A stretch of 64,000 nt of DNA from an uncultured Pelagibacteraceae bacterium. Its GTDB lineage: Bacteria; Pseudomonadota; Alphaproteobacteria; Pelagibacterales; Pelagibacteraceae. This document shows positions 55,358 to 64,000 of the stretch, piece after piece. Position 1 is the stretch's first letter. Every line of letters starts with the position of its first letter. The notes under the pieces were generated by a model, which worked only from the letters and a program-made list of their open reading frames with translations, did no database searches and was not told the DNA's origin. Position numbers and translations under genes: made by a program. Location of the stretch: positions 1 to 64,000 of the forward strand of contig CACOWV010000001.1 of the NCBI GenBank assembly GCA_902630945.1. Reading direction: 5' to 3'.

Positions 55358-56470
55358 ATGAATTACGAGCACCCCAAAAGAAAAACAAAAGTAGTATTTG
55401 TTCAACTTGGATCACCTGAAAAACCGACACCAAAGGCTTTGAGAAAATATCTCCGTTCATTTTTGGGAGACCCAAGGGTTGTTGATATAAATCCCTGGAT
55501 ATGGAAAATAATTTTAAATTTTTTCGTATTACCTTTTAGACCACAAAAGTCCGCAAAGCTTTATGCAAGAATTTGGGATGGCAAGAGTTTTCCACTTATA
55601 ACAAATACTAGAGATTTTACAAAAAATGTTAGTGAGGAATTAAAAAAGATAGACCCCAAAGGTTATGTTGAGGTAAATCATGCTTTTCTTTTGTCTCCTC
55701 CTTATGTAAATGAGGTTTATGATAGTTGGGAAGAAGATTTAAAAAAGGGAATAGGCGCAACCAAATTACTTGTTATACCAATGTTTCCACAATATTCAGA
55801 AAGCACAATTGCATCTGGAATAGATGCTCTTGCTAAAGAATTATCAAAAAGAGTAAAGATACCAACTTTTGAAGTGATAACAAATTTTCATAGAACTCAC
55901 GCTTTTATTGATAATTCTGTTAATCAAATTGATCTAAAACTAGATGAATTAATTAAACAAGGAAAAAAAATTGATAATTTAGTAATCACCTTTCATGGAA
56001 TGCAAAAAAGGCGAGTTGTAAACAAAGGAGATGATTATTATAGACATTGTTATGAAACGTTTTGCCTAATCTCAAATAATCTTAAAAATATTAAACCTGA
56101 TCAGTGTATAATGAGTTTTCAGAGTCGATTTGGATCTGAAGAATGGATTACACCTTATACCGAGGATGTTGTAAAAGATTTAATTTCTAATGGTAAAAAA
56201 GAGATTGCAATATACTCTCCAAGCTTTGTAGCAGACTGTTTAGAAACCACCGATGAATTAGGACACGAGCTGGTAAATGAGGCAAAAGAACTGGGCGGCA
56301 ATATTTATCCAGTTAAATGTCTAAATACTAATAAAGATTGGTGCAAAGATTTTGCAAAGTATACATTTGTGCAGGCCGAGGGTTCGGCGCAAGATAAAGA
56401 AGATATAGAATATAAAGTTGATAAAAAATATTATCAAAAGATGCCACAACAAATAATGAATACAAAGTAA
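55358..56470 (+). CDS. hemH: Ferrochelatase
   Basis: A 370-residue enzyme inserting iron into protoporphyrin IX. VQLGSPEKPTPKALRKYLRSFLGDPRVVD, FPQYSEST, the catalytic histidine in LVITFHGMQKRRV, QSRFGSEEWITPYTE and SPSFVADCLETTDELG are seen. Between hemE and hemG in one haem operon. Confidence 0.97.
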   Translation: MNYEHPKRKTKVVFVQLGSPEKPTPKALRKYLRSFLGDPRVVDINPWIWKIILNFFVLPFRPQKSAKLYARIWDGKSFPLITNTRDFTKNVSEELKKIDPKGYVEVNHAFLLSPPYVNEVYDSWEEDLKKGIGATKLLVIPMFPQYSESTIASGIDALAKELSKRVKIPTFEVITNFHRTHAFIDNSVNQIDLKLDELIKQGKKIDNLVITFHGMQKRRVVNKGDDYYRHCYETFCLISNNLKNIKPDQCIMSFQSRFGSEEWITPYTEDVVKDLISNGKKEIAIYSPSFVADCLETTDELGHELVNEAKELGGNIYPVKCLNTNKDWCKDFAKYTFVQAEGSAQDKEDIEYKVDKKYYQKMPQQIMNTK

Positions 56471-56480
56471 TATTTGTAAA

Positions 56481-57008
56481 ATGCCGGTTTCATTAATAAT
56501 TTATTCAAGTACAGACGGTCATACCAAAACTATTTGTGAGCGAATAATTAAATTTTCAAATGATATAAATAAAACCAAAGTTGTATCTATAGATGAGGCG
56601 GCCAAACTAGATTTATCTAAATTTAATAAGATTATAATAGGGGCAAGTATAAGATATGGCCGACATTCTAAAAAACTTTACAAATTCATAAAATTACATA
56701 AAGATTTATTAGAGAAAAAAGAAGGTATTTTTTTTTCAGTTAATGTGGTTGCAAGAAAATTAGAAAAAAATTCTCCCAACACAAATCCTTATATAAAAAA
56801 GTTTTTGAAAATTTCTAAGTGGATTCCAAAAAAAATTGCTGTATTTGCTGGTAAAGTTGATTATCCTAATTACGGTTTTTTTGATAAATATATTATTCAA
56901 TTGATAATGTTTATTACCAAAGGGCCAACAGATACTTCCAAATCTTATGAATTTACTGATTGGTCTAAAGTAGACGATTTTGCTAAGGAATTGTGGTCAA
57001 ATAACTAG
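56481..57008 (+). CDS. hemG: Flavodoxin-type protoporphyrinogen IX dehydrogenase HemG
   Basis: A 175-residue flavodoxin-fold protein. IIYSSTDGHTKTICERI is the FMN loop; IIGASIRYGRHSKKLYKFI, FFSVNVVARKLEKNSPNTNPY and the long-chain insert DYPNYGFFDKYIIQLIMFITKGPTDTSK match E. coli HemG closely. It oxidises protoporphyrinogen IX using quinone. It sits 10 bases after hemH, so the last two haem steps are adjacent. Confidence 0.94.
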   Translation: MPVSLIIYSSTDGHTKTICERIIKFSNDINKTKVVSIDEAAKLDLSKFNKIIIGASIRYGRHSKKLYKFIKLHKDLLEKKEGIFFSVNVVARKLEKNSPNTNPYIKKFLKISKWIPKKIAVFAGKVDYPNYGFFDKYIIQLIMFITKGPTDTSKSYEFTDWSKVDDFAKELWSNN

Positions 57009-57114
57009 AAAACCAAGAAATATCGGCACTTTTTTATAGTTACGATCTCTCTTGAAAAAGTTGAGAGAGTATATATATTAACTTTATCTATTAAGTCCTT
57101 AATAACTTCAAATC

Positions 57115-58383
57115 ATGAACATTCAAGAACTAAAACTTAAATCATCAGAACAGCTTATTACACAGGCAGAAGAACTTGGCATCGAGAACGCTAGCACTCT
57201 AAGAAAACAAGAAATTCTTTTTGCAATATTAAAAAAAGTTGCCGAAAAAGAAGAAATTACTGGCGCAGGGGTGCTGCAGTTATTACAAGACGGCTTTGGA
57301 TTTTTGAGAGCAATGGAGTCAAACTATTTACCTGGTCCAGATGATATTTATGTGAGTCCTAGCCAAATTAGAAAATTTGGTTTAAGGACTGGTGATACCG
57401 TTGAAGGACCTGTAAGAGCTCCTAAGGAAGGTGAAAGATACTTTGCACTTTTACAAGTAAGCAAAATAAATTTTGAAGAGCCAGAAAAATCACGACATAA
57501 AATAGCATTTGATAACTTAACCCCTCTATATCCCGACAAACAACTTGTTATGGAAGTTGAAGCTGTTAAACCTGACAAGAAACAAGACCTAACACCAAGG
57601 TTAATTGATCTTGTAAGCCCCATAGGTAAAGGTCAAAGATCAATTATAATTTCACCACCTAAAGCTGGTAAAACAATGATTTTACAAAGTATCGCAAATT
57701 CAATTGCTAAAAATTATCCAGAATGTTATCTAATTGTGTTGTTAATTGACGAGCGACCTGAAGAAGTTACAGATATGCAACGAACAGTTAAAGGCGAGGT
57801 TATTAGTTCAACATTTGATGAGCCTGCCCAAAGACATGTTGCTGTTGCTGAAATGGTGATAGAGAAAGCCAAAAGATTAACAGAGCATAAAAAAGATGTT
57901 GTTATTTTGTTAGATTCTATTACTAGATTGGGAAGAGCATATAATGCTGTGATACCAAGTTCTGGGAAAGTTTTAACCGGTGGTGTAGATGCTAACGCCC
58001 TTCAAAGACCCAAAAGATTTTTTGGTGCTGCTAGAAATATTGAAGAGGGTGGTTCATTAACAATTATATCCACAGCCTTAATCGATACTGGAAGTAGGAT
58101 GGATGAAGTAATTTTTGAGGAATTCAAAGGGACAGGAAATAGCGAGACCGTACTTGATAGAAAAATAGCCGATAAAAGAATATATCCAGCAATGGATATA
58201 ACTAAATCTGGAACTAGGCGAGAAGAACTATTATTCGACAAAAATGATTTACAAAAAATGAATGTTCTACGAAGAATTATTGCCCCAATGGGCACAATGG
58301 ATGCAATAGAGTTTATCAGCTCTAAGTTAAAAGATACTAAAAATAATGCAGAGTTCTTTAATTCAATGAATAAACCTTCTTAA
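57115..58383 (+). CDS. rho: Transcription termination factor Rho
   Basis: A 422-residue hexameric RNA helicase. N-terminal Rho-N helix ([20 protein letters not shown] region), cold-shock RNA-binding domain with GFGFLRAM and [18 protein letters not shown], Walker [13 protein letters not shown], Walker [17 protein letters not shown], and Q/R loop regions. Standard length. A 106-base spacer precedes it, containing a weak hairpin. Confidence 0.98.
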   Translation: MNIQELKLKSSEQLITQAEELGIENASTLRKQEILFAILKKVAEKEEITGAGVLQLLQDGFGFLRAMESNYLPGPDDIYVSPSQIRKFGLRTGDTVEGPVRAPKEGERYFALLQVSKINFEEPEKSRHKIAFDNLTPLYPDKQLVMEVEAVKPDKKQDLTPRLIDLVSPIGKGQRSIIISPPKAGKTMILQSIANSIAKNYPECYLIVLLIDERPEEVTDMQRTVKGEVISSTFDEPAQRHVAVAEMVIEKAKRLTEHKKDVVILLDSITRLGRAYNAVIPSSGKVLTGGVDANALQRPKRFFGAARNIEEGGSLTIISTALIDTGSRMDEVIFEEFKGTGNSETVLDRKIADKRIYPAMDITKSGTRREELLFDKNDLQKMNVLRRIIAPMGTMDAIEFISSKLKDTKNNAEFFNSMNKPS

Positions 58384-58394
58384 GGTTTTATCAA

Positions 58395-60074
58395 ATGGTC
58401 TTGTCTCAGGATCTAAAATTAAAATTAAAAAAGTTATTTGAAGAAAAAAAATTTGATGAAGTTGAATTTTTAATTGAAAATCAAATAAAAGATGAGGATA
58501 AATCTGCGGGAATATTAAATCTTCTTGGTGCATCAAAAATAAATAAAAACAAAAGCGATAAAATTAATTTAATTTCTGGATTAAGTGACTTTGAGAGAGG
58601 ATTCCTTAAAGAAAAAGAGACAAAGAATGGGTTAATTTGTTTACAAAATTTCATTAAAACAGCCGTAGATCTTTATGATATTGATAAATCTGACTTAATT
58701 CTAAATAAAGTTTTTGAACATTTTAATAAAGCTAAAATTTTTTGGAAATACGATAAAAGGCTTTTTATAGAAATGATCAGAGTTTTTAGACGCTTAAATA
58801 GCGTAGATCAAATAGTTCTTTTATATGAGGATATTATAAGGAACAAAGATTTTTCAATTGGAAATCTTTGTTCATATATATACTTCAAAAATTTTCAAAA
58901 AGATTGGTCACAGGAAAAATTTCTTGAGTATGGCAGATTTTTAAACACCCAAATACGCAATGTGGGTGTCGACCTTTTACCAAAAATTAGAAAATCGAAT
59001 GGTGAAAAAATAAAAATTGGGTTCTTATCTGCTGATTTAAGAGGAGAACATTCAATTACATACTTTTTAAAAGATATTTTAGTTAATTATGATAAAGAAA
59101 TTTTTTCAGTAGTCCTGATAAGTAATCAAGAAATAGATGATGACACTTTTGCAAAACTGTCTGAAAAAGTAGATGAAAACATCAACATTAGCAGTTTAAG
59201 TGATATTGAAGCTCTTAAATTATTAAGAAATTTAAAAATCGACATCCTAATAGACTTAATGGGCGTAACTTCAGAGCAAAGAATTGAATTATTAAATCTT
59301 AGAATTGCTCCAGTTCAAATATTATGGTTGGGTTATTGTAATACTTTGGGAATAAAAAACATGGATTATATTATTGCTGATAAAAATTTAATATATGAGA
59401 ATGAGAAAAAACACTATTCAGAAAAAGTACTTTTTTTACCTGAAATTTGGAATGCTCACTCTGGTCTCACAATTAAAAGAAAAGAAAAAATTTTTCCACA
59501 TACTAAAAATGGTTTTATAACATTTGGGTCTTTTAACAATTTTAATAAGATCAATGAAACGGTAGTAAAGACTTGGTCAAATGTCATAAAAAAAATTCAC
59601 AATTCTAAACTAGTATTAAAAACATCAACAAGAATTCAAACAAAAAAAAGATTATATGAATTATTTAAAAAATATGGTGTCGATAAATCAATTATATTTT
59701 TGGATCATAAAGATACATATAAAGATCATTTAGAACTTTATAATAACATAGATATAGCTTTGGATACATTCCCTTATAACGGCGTAACAACCTCTTTCGA
59801 AGCTATATGGATGAGTGTGCCTGTTTTGACTATGAGGGGATTTAATTTTAAATCAAGGTGTGGTGAGTCCATAAATAAAAATTTAAATTTAGACGAATTA
59901 ATTGCAGAAAATGAAAATGATTATATTTTAAAGGCAAGTAATCTTGCAAAAGATAAGATTTTATTATCAAAAATAAGCAATAAAATTTATTCTTCTTGTT
60001 TATCTTCTCCCCTTTTTGATACAAAAAAATTTTCAAAAAATTTTTTTAAATTACTGAAAGAAGTGTATAATTAA
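58395..60074 (+). CDS. O-GlcNAc-transferase-like (SPINDLY/GT41) protein
   Basis: A 559-residue protein. Residues about 1-190 are helical but with few clear TPR units; residues about 200-555 match the GT41 catalytic domain: IGFLSADLRGEHSITYFLKDIL, IDILIDLMGVTSEQRIELLNLRIAPVQILWLGYCNTLG, FGSFNNFNKINETVVKTWSNVI, and DTFPYNGVTTSFEAIWMSVPVLTMRG. Probably a protein or glycan O-glycosyltransferase. It lies between rho and mnmE, an unusual place for a glycosyltransferase. Confidence 0.88.
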   Translation: MVLSQDLKLKLKKLFEEKKFDEVEFLIENQIKDEDKSAGILNLLGASKINKNKSDKINLISGLSDFERGFLKEKETKNGLICLQNFIKTAVDLYDIDKSDLILNKVFEHFNKAKIFWKYDKRLFIEMIRVFRRLNSVDQIVLLYEDIIRNKDFSIGNLCSYIYFKNFQKDWSQEKFLEYGRFLNTQIRNVGVDLLPKIRKSNGEKIKIGFLSADLRGEHSITYFLKDILVNYDKEIFSVVLISNQEIDDDTFAKLSEKVDENINISSLSDIEALKLLRNLKIDILIDLMGVTSEQRIELLNLRIAPVQILWLGYCNTLGIKNMDYIIADKNLIYENEKKHYSEKVLFLPEIWNAHSGLTIKRKEKIFPHTKNGFITFGSFNNFNKINETVVKTWSNVIKKIHNSKLVLKTSTRIQTKKRLYELFKKYGVDKSIIFLDHKDTYKDHLELYNNIDIALDTFPYNGVTTSFEAIWMSVPVLTMRGFNFKSRCGESINKNLNLDELIAENENDYILKASNLAKDKILLSKISNKIYSSCLSSPLFDTKKFSKNFFKLLKEVYN

Positions 60075-60085
60075 TCAAATTTTAG

Positions 60086-61417
60086 ATGACAATATATGCA
60101 TTATCTACCGGGCCTGGAGTTTCTGGGGTAGCAATAATTAGAATCTCTGGTCCAGAAGCATCAGAGGTTATTAAATCCCTTACAAAAGGTGGATTACCAA
60201 CGCCTAGACTAGCTACGCTTCGAAAAATAAACAATATCAACACTTTTAGACTTATCGATGAAGGGATAATTATTTGGTTTCCTGGCCCAGAGAGCTACAC
60301 AGGAGAGGATATGGCTGAAATTCATGTCCATGGAGGGAAAACTGTTGTATTGGCGGTACAAAATGAAATTTCAAAGGTAAAAAATTGCAGATTAGCAGAA
60401 CCAGGGGAATTTACTAAACTTGCTTTTCAGAATGGGAAGATAAATTTGTTAAAAGCTGAGGGTATTGCTGATTTGATCTCAGCGGAAACTGAAATTCAGC
60501 GACAGCAGGCTATAAAAATTATGAAAGGAAAGTCTTCTGAAAAATTTAACGAGCTAAGAGAAAAACTATTAAAAATTTTATCTTTTATAGAGGCCAAGAT
60601 AGATTTTCCAGAGGAAGACTTGCCTGAAGATAATCTAAAAAAAATTAAAAAAGATTCTTATGATGTTTTAACTGAGATAAAAAAAATTCTAAACGATCAA
60701 AAGGTGGGGGAAATAATTCGAGAAGGATTCAAAATTGCAATTGTAGGTCCAACAAATGTTGGTAAATCAAGTTTATTAAACAATCTAGCAAATAGAGAAG
60801 TTGCTATAGTGTCCGAGATTGCAGGAACTACACGAGATGTTGTTGAAACACACTTAAATATAGATGGATATCCTGTAATAATTTCAGATACGGCAGGTAT
60901 AAGAGACTCAGAAGATGAAATTGAAAAAAAGGGGATTAAATTATCACTCAAAAAAGCTGAAAATGCTGATCTAAAACTAGTTGTTATTGACGCAAAAAGG
61001 GTTGATTTTAGTAGTTTTATGAACGATCTGATTAAAAATGATGCAATTCTAGTAGTCAATAAGTCTGACTTATTAAAGGAAGAATTAAGCTCAGAAATTT
61101 CTAAGCTGGATCATGTCCTTATATCATTAAAGAATAATCTAAATATAGATAAACTAATTTCAAAAATAAAAAATAAATTAAAAAAAAAATTTATTTCTGA
61201 GGAGGATATTTTAATCACCAGAGAGAGACACAGACAACATTTGATTCAGTGCGCGGATTTTTTAAAAAACTTTATAGACAAAAATGATAAAAAAGATTTT
61301 GATAAAGCAGCTGAAGATTTAAGACTAGCAACTAGACATTTGGGTATGATTGTTGGCAAAGTTGATGTAGAGGAGATATTAGGTAGTATTTTCAACGATT
61401 TTTGTATTGGAAAATAA
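60086..61417 (+). CDS. mnmE: tRNA uridine-5-carboxymethylaminomethyl(34) synthesis GTPase MnmE
   Basis: A 443-residue GTPase. N-terminal folate-binding domain (TIYALSTGPGVSGVAIIRISGP), G1 GPTNVGKSSLLN, G3 DTAGIRD, G4 NKSD, and the C-terminal FCIGK with the essential cysteine. Works with MnmG on wobble uridine of several tRNAs. Family motifs are intact. Confidence 0.98.
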   Translation: MTIYALSTGPGVSGVAIIRISGPEASEVIKSLTKGGLPTPRLATLRKINNINTFRLIDEGIIIWFPGPESYTGEDMAEIHVHGGKTVVLAVQNEISKVKNCRLAEPGEFTKLAFQNGKINLLKAEGIADLISAETEIQRQQAIKIMKGKSSEKFNELREKLLKILSFIEAKIDFPEEDLPEDNLKKIKKDSYDVLTEIKKILNDQKVGEIIREGFKIAIVGPTNVGKSSLLNNLANREVAIVSEIAGTTRDVVETHLNIDGYPVIISDTAGIRDSEDEIEKKGIKLSLKKAENADLKLVVIDAKRVDFSSFMNDLIKNDAILVVNKSDLLKEELSSEISKLDHVLISLKNNLNIDKLISKIKNKLKKKFISEEDILITRERHRQHLIQCADFLKNFIDKNDKKDFDKAAEDLRLATRHLGMIVGKVDVEEILGSIFNDFCIGK

Positions 61418-61533
61418 TAGCATTTTTGCTGTATTTTAAGGCATATTTTTACCATTTTCGTTGATAAATGTAGCTTATTTAAGAAAAAAAACTCAAATCT
61501 TGTAAATATTTAAATCAAATATAAATTTATATC

Positions 61534-63405
61534 ATGAAAAAAGATCTATCTTTTGATGTAGTTGTGATCGGAGGAGGCCATGCAGGTTGTGAGGCGGCAG
61601 CGGCATCTGCACGGCTTGGAATTAACACTGCGCTTTTCACCCACAATAAAAATACCATTGGTGAAATGTCATGTAATCCTGCTATTGGTGGTCTAGGTAA
61701 AGGTCATCTAGTAAGAGAAATTGATGCTTTAGATGGGGTTATGGGAGTAGTAGCTGACAAGTCTGGAATACAATTCAGATTGCTAAATAGAAGTAGGGGT
61801 CCAGCAGTAAGGGGACCTAGAACTCAATCTGATAGATCATTATATCGTAAATTTATGCAAGAAAAACTTCTAAACTACTGTAATTTAAGCATTTTTTCTG
61901 ATCCTGTAATTAAGTTTATTTTCACAAAAAAAGAAATAAGTGGCTTTTTTACTGCTAAAGGCAATAAAATAAGTTGTAGCAAGTTAATCTTAACAACTGG
62001 TACATTTTTAAATGGTTTAATACATATTGGTGATGACCAAACGCCCGCAGGTCGATTTGACGAAAAACCAAGCACTGGTTTGAGCGAACAGCTTGAGAAA
62101 TACAATTTTAAAATAGGTAGGCTTAAAACTGGTACACCTCCAAGGTTAGACTCTAGAACAATTAATTTTCAAAATTTAGAAAAACAATTTGCAGATGATG
62201 ATCCTTATTTTTTTTCTTTCTTAACAAAAAAAAATGAAAATAAACAAGTGTCATGTTCAATGACATACACCAATGAAAAGGTACATAAGATCATTAAAAA
62301 AAATTTAACAAGAAGTGCAATGTACTCAGGTAGTATACAGGGTGTAGGTCCAAGATATTGTCCTTCAATAGAAGACAAAGTAATAAAATTTGCTGATAAG
62401 ATAAGACATCAGATATTTTTAGAGCCAGAAGGCCTTTATGATCATACAGTTTACCCTAATGGTATATCTACTTCTCTACCAGAGGTTGTGCAACACGAAA
62501 TACTCAACAATATCAATGGTTTAGAAAATGTTAAAGTAATTAGACCAGGATACGCTATAGAATATGACTATATTGACCCTAGAGAACTTTTTTTAACTCT
62601 TGAAACAAAAAAAATAAAGAATTTATATCTTGCAGGTCAAATTAATGGAACAACAGGGTATGAGGAAGCAGCAGCTCAGGGGCTTGTAGCGGGAACTAAT
62701 GCAGCTCTGTCTTTAAAAAATATGGAGCCATTTATATTAGATCGTTCAGACGCTTATATTGGAGTAATGATTGATGATTTAGTTACAAAGGGTGTTGCTG
62801 AGCCTTACAGAATGTTTACTTCTCGAGCTGAATATAGATTAAGTCTTAGATCTGATAATGCTGATTTGAGACTAACAAATAAAGGGATAAAAATAGGACT
62901 AATCTCAGATAAAAGAAAAGCAATCTTCGAGGATAAATTCGAAAAGTTAGGTAAAATATCAATGCAAATGGCTACTTTAAATATCTCGCCTTCCAAAGCA
63001 GACAAATTCGGTATAAAAATTGCTAAAGATGGAGTTTTTAGAACAGCTGAAGAAATTTTAACTCAAAAAGAAGTTAATATGACTAAAATTAGAGAGATTT
63101 GGCCTGAAATTTTAGATAATGGTTCAGAGATCGACGAGCAAATTGAAATTAACTCGCATTATAGGGGTTACTTAAAAAAGCAAAAGGCAGATATCTTAGC
63201 GTTCAAAAGAGATGAAAATTTAACAATACCCGATAATATTGATTATGATCAATTTTCAGGCCTTTCTAACGAGGTTAAAGCTAAATTTAAGGAAATAAGG
63301 CCTAAAACTATGGGTCAGGCACTGAGAATAGACGGAATTACACCTGCAGCAGTATATATTTTGTTGTCACATGTTAAAAGAAAGTCTATTAAGCATATAG
63401 CTTAA
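61534..63405 (+). CDS. mnmG: tRNA uridine-5-carboxymethylaminomethyl(34) synthesis enzyme MnmG
   Basis: A 623-residue FAD protein. FAD loop [70 protein letters not shown], and [13 protein letters not shown] are typical, with the C-terminal helical domain [15 protein letters not shown]. Partner of MnmE encoded 116 bases upstream. Its stop overlaps the rsmG ATG by one base. Confidence 0.98.
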   Translation: MKKDLSFDVVVIGGGHAGCEAAAASARLGINTALFTHNKNTIGEMSCNPAIGGLGKGHLVREIDALDGVMGVVADKSGIQFRLLNRSRGPAVRGPRTQSDRSLYRKFMQEKLLNYCNLSIFSDPVIKFIFTKKEISGFFTAKGNKISCSKLILTTGTFLNGLIHIGDDQTPAGRFDEKPSTGLSEQLEKYNFKIGRLKTGTPPRLDSRTINFQNLEKQFADDDPYFFSFLTKKNENKQVSCSMTYTNEKVHKIIKKNLTRSAMYSGSIQGVGPRYCPSIEDKVIKFADKIRHQIFLEPEGLYDHTVYPNGISTSLPEVVQHEILNNINGLENVKVIRPGYAIEYDYIDPRELFLTLETKKIKNLYLAGQINGTTGYEEAAAQGLVAGTNAALSLKNMEPFILDRSDAYIGVMIDDLVTKGVAEPYRMFTSRAEYRLSLRSDNADLRLTNKGIKIGLISDKRKAIFEDKFEKLGKISMQMATLNISPSKADKFGIKIAKDGVFRTAEEILTQKEVNMTKIREIWPEILDNGSEIDEQIEINSHYRGYLKKQKADILAFKRDENLTIPDNIDYDQFSGLSNEVKAKFKEIRPKTMGQALRIDGITPAAVYILLSHVKRKSIKHIA

Positions 63406-64000
63406 TGGATAATGTAATTTTAAATTCTTACTCTAAAATTTTAAATCTAAATGTTTCACGTGAAACTTGTAATGAATTTGAAAGCCTAATCTCAATGATC
63501 TTAGCTAAAAATCAGGAAATAAATATAATAAGCAAAAAAATGCTTGAAAAAGAGGCAATAAGAGAGCGTCATATAATAGATTCAGCGCAAATTATTGATT
63601 TTGTTGATTTAAATTATAATACAACCTGTGATTTAGGAACAGGTGGTGGTATGCCAGGCTTAATCGTAGCTATAGCTATGAAAAAGATAAAAAATGAGAT
63701 GAAAATAAATCTCTATGAAAAAAGTTATCATAAGTGCGTATTTTTAAAAGAAGTTTCAAAAAAGTTAAATTTGAACACAGAGGTAATTCAAAAAGATATT
63801 TTTACAGTTAAAAATGTTGAGACGGGTACGATAATGTCTAGAGCTTTTAAACCAATGCCAATAATTCTCAACTTAGTAAATAAAAATTTTAAAAAATTTA
63901 AAAACATAATTTTTTTTATGGGTAATACTGGTAGAGAAATTTTGAATGAAGCACTCAGAGAATGGGAAATAGATTATGAAGAGAAAAGTAGCCTTACAAG
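63405..64000 (+). CDS. rsmG: 16S rRNA (guanine527-N7)-methyltransferase RsmG, 3' end outside the window
   Basis: Incomplete gene; 198 codons are present and the end lies past base 64000. The ATG at 63405 overlaps the mnmG stop (TAATG). SAM motif CDLGTGGGMPGLIVAIA, acidic INLYEKSYHKCVFLKEV, RERHIIDSAQI near residue 55, and MSRAFKPM identify RsmG (GidB). The NVSRETC segment near the start encodes the parS site. In Alphaproteobacteria parA and parB normally follow. Confidence 0.96.
   Translation, partial: MDNVILNSYSKILNLNVSRETCNEFESLISMILAKNQEINIISKKMLEKEAIRERHIIDSAQIIDFVDLNYNTTCDLGTGGGMPGLIVAIAMKKIKNEMKINLYEKSYHKCVFLKEVSKKLNLNTEVIQKDIFTVKNVETGTIMSRAFKPMPIILNLVNKNFKKFKNIIFFMGNTGREILNEALREWEIDYEEKSSLT
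63452..63467. promoter_or_regulatory. parS centromere-like site (ParB binding)
   Basis: TGTTTCACGTGAAACT matches the bacterial parS consensus TGTTTCACGTGAAACA at 15 of 16 positions, with a perfect 14-base palindrome core. It lies inside rsmG, coding for N-V-S-R-E-T. This location next to parAB and near the origin fits the Par system. Confidence 0.9.

Noticed and set aside
57046-57068. Hairpin TCTCTC/GAGAGA upstream of rho as a regulatory leader
   Set aside because: Only 6 bp with an 11-base loop and simple-repeat arms; no T-run or further structure.

Overview
The window is a compact, very AT-rich chromosome segment with short spacers, many ATGA-type gene overlaps and few strong ribosome binding sites. 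Gene content (ccmCDEF, DUF2794, IalB-like protein, hemE next to an RP001-type kinase regulator, mnmE-mnmG-rsmG with a parS site) points to a streamlined alphaproteobacterium, most likely of the SAR11 clade (Candidatus Pelagibacter or a close relative). That assignment is inferred from gene content and composition, not from a search.

Layout. 1-3.6 kb: cytochrome c maturation operon (ccmC-D-E-F-G, minus strand) with a probable structured 5' leader. 3.8-11.8 kb: housekeeping and conserved genes (HspQ, YciB, DUF2794, Bax inhibitor-1 family, aldo/keto reductase, IalB-like, ArgG, PsiE-like, an antenna-less photolyase-like protein, a glutamine amidotransferase, and a DUF2256 zinc-finger peptide missed by simple ORF calling). 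11.8-14.76 kb: an accessory cassette of four plus-strand genes (unknown 316 aa protein, 113 aa protein, GIY-YIG nuclease, Cas4/RecB-like PD-(D/E)XK nuclease). Its last three genes have strong Shine-Dalgarno sites, a leader with two perfect hairpins lies before the second gene, and a terminator-like hairpin closes it. It separates DUF2256 from a photolyase of the Fe-S family whose iron-sulfur cysteines are mostly missing. This cassette is the best candidate for an undescribed system. 16.3-24.5 kb: SDR, monooxygenase-like protein, PQQ-type sugar dehydrogenase, metallo-beta-lactamase-fold hydrolase, FolD, MscS channel and HemC/HemD. 24.5-31 kb: TsaD, EVE protein and an acetate module (acetyl-CoA synthetase with a histone-like basic tail; DUF4212 plus sodium:solute symporter with an EF-hand loop). 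31-41.6 kb: Rpe, heparinase-like protein, PurH, tRNA-Gly, PhhB, sulfotransferase, UbiH-type hydroxylase, FtsK and LolA. 41.6-46.7 kb: a histidine operon (hisB-H-A-F-E) with DUF2061, methyltransferase, HIT and GNAT genes downstream. 46.8-50.6 kb: HslVU, Smr, Tim44-like, FxsA, SecB.

50.6-64 kb looks like the replication-origin neighbourhood. Genes run leftward (dnaQ, coaE, aroE, maf, PPSR) and rightward (hemE, hemH, hemG, rho, OGT-like, mnmE, mnmG, rsmG) from an AT-rich 279-bp spacer at 54074-54352 holding degenerate DnaA-box-like words. A near-perfect parS lies in rsmG, where parAB are expected just beyond the window. Haem synthesis genes on both sides of the window (hemC/D; hemE/H/G) would supply the haem handled by the ccm system at the left end.

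No CRISPR array, insertion sequence, integrase or rRNA was seen. No stretch above 300 bases lacks a gene.
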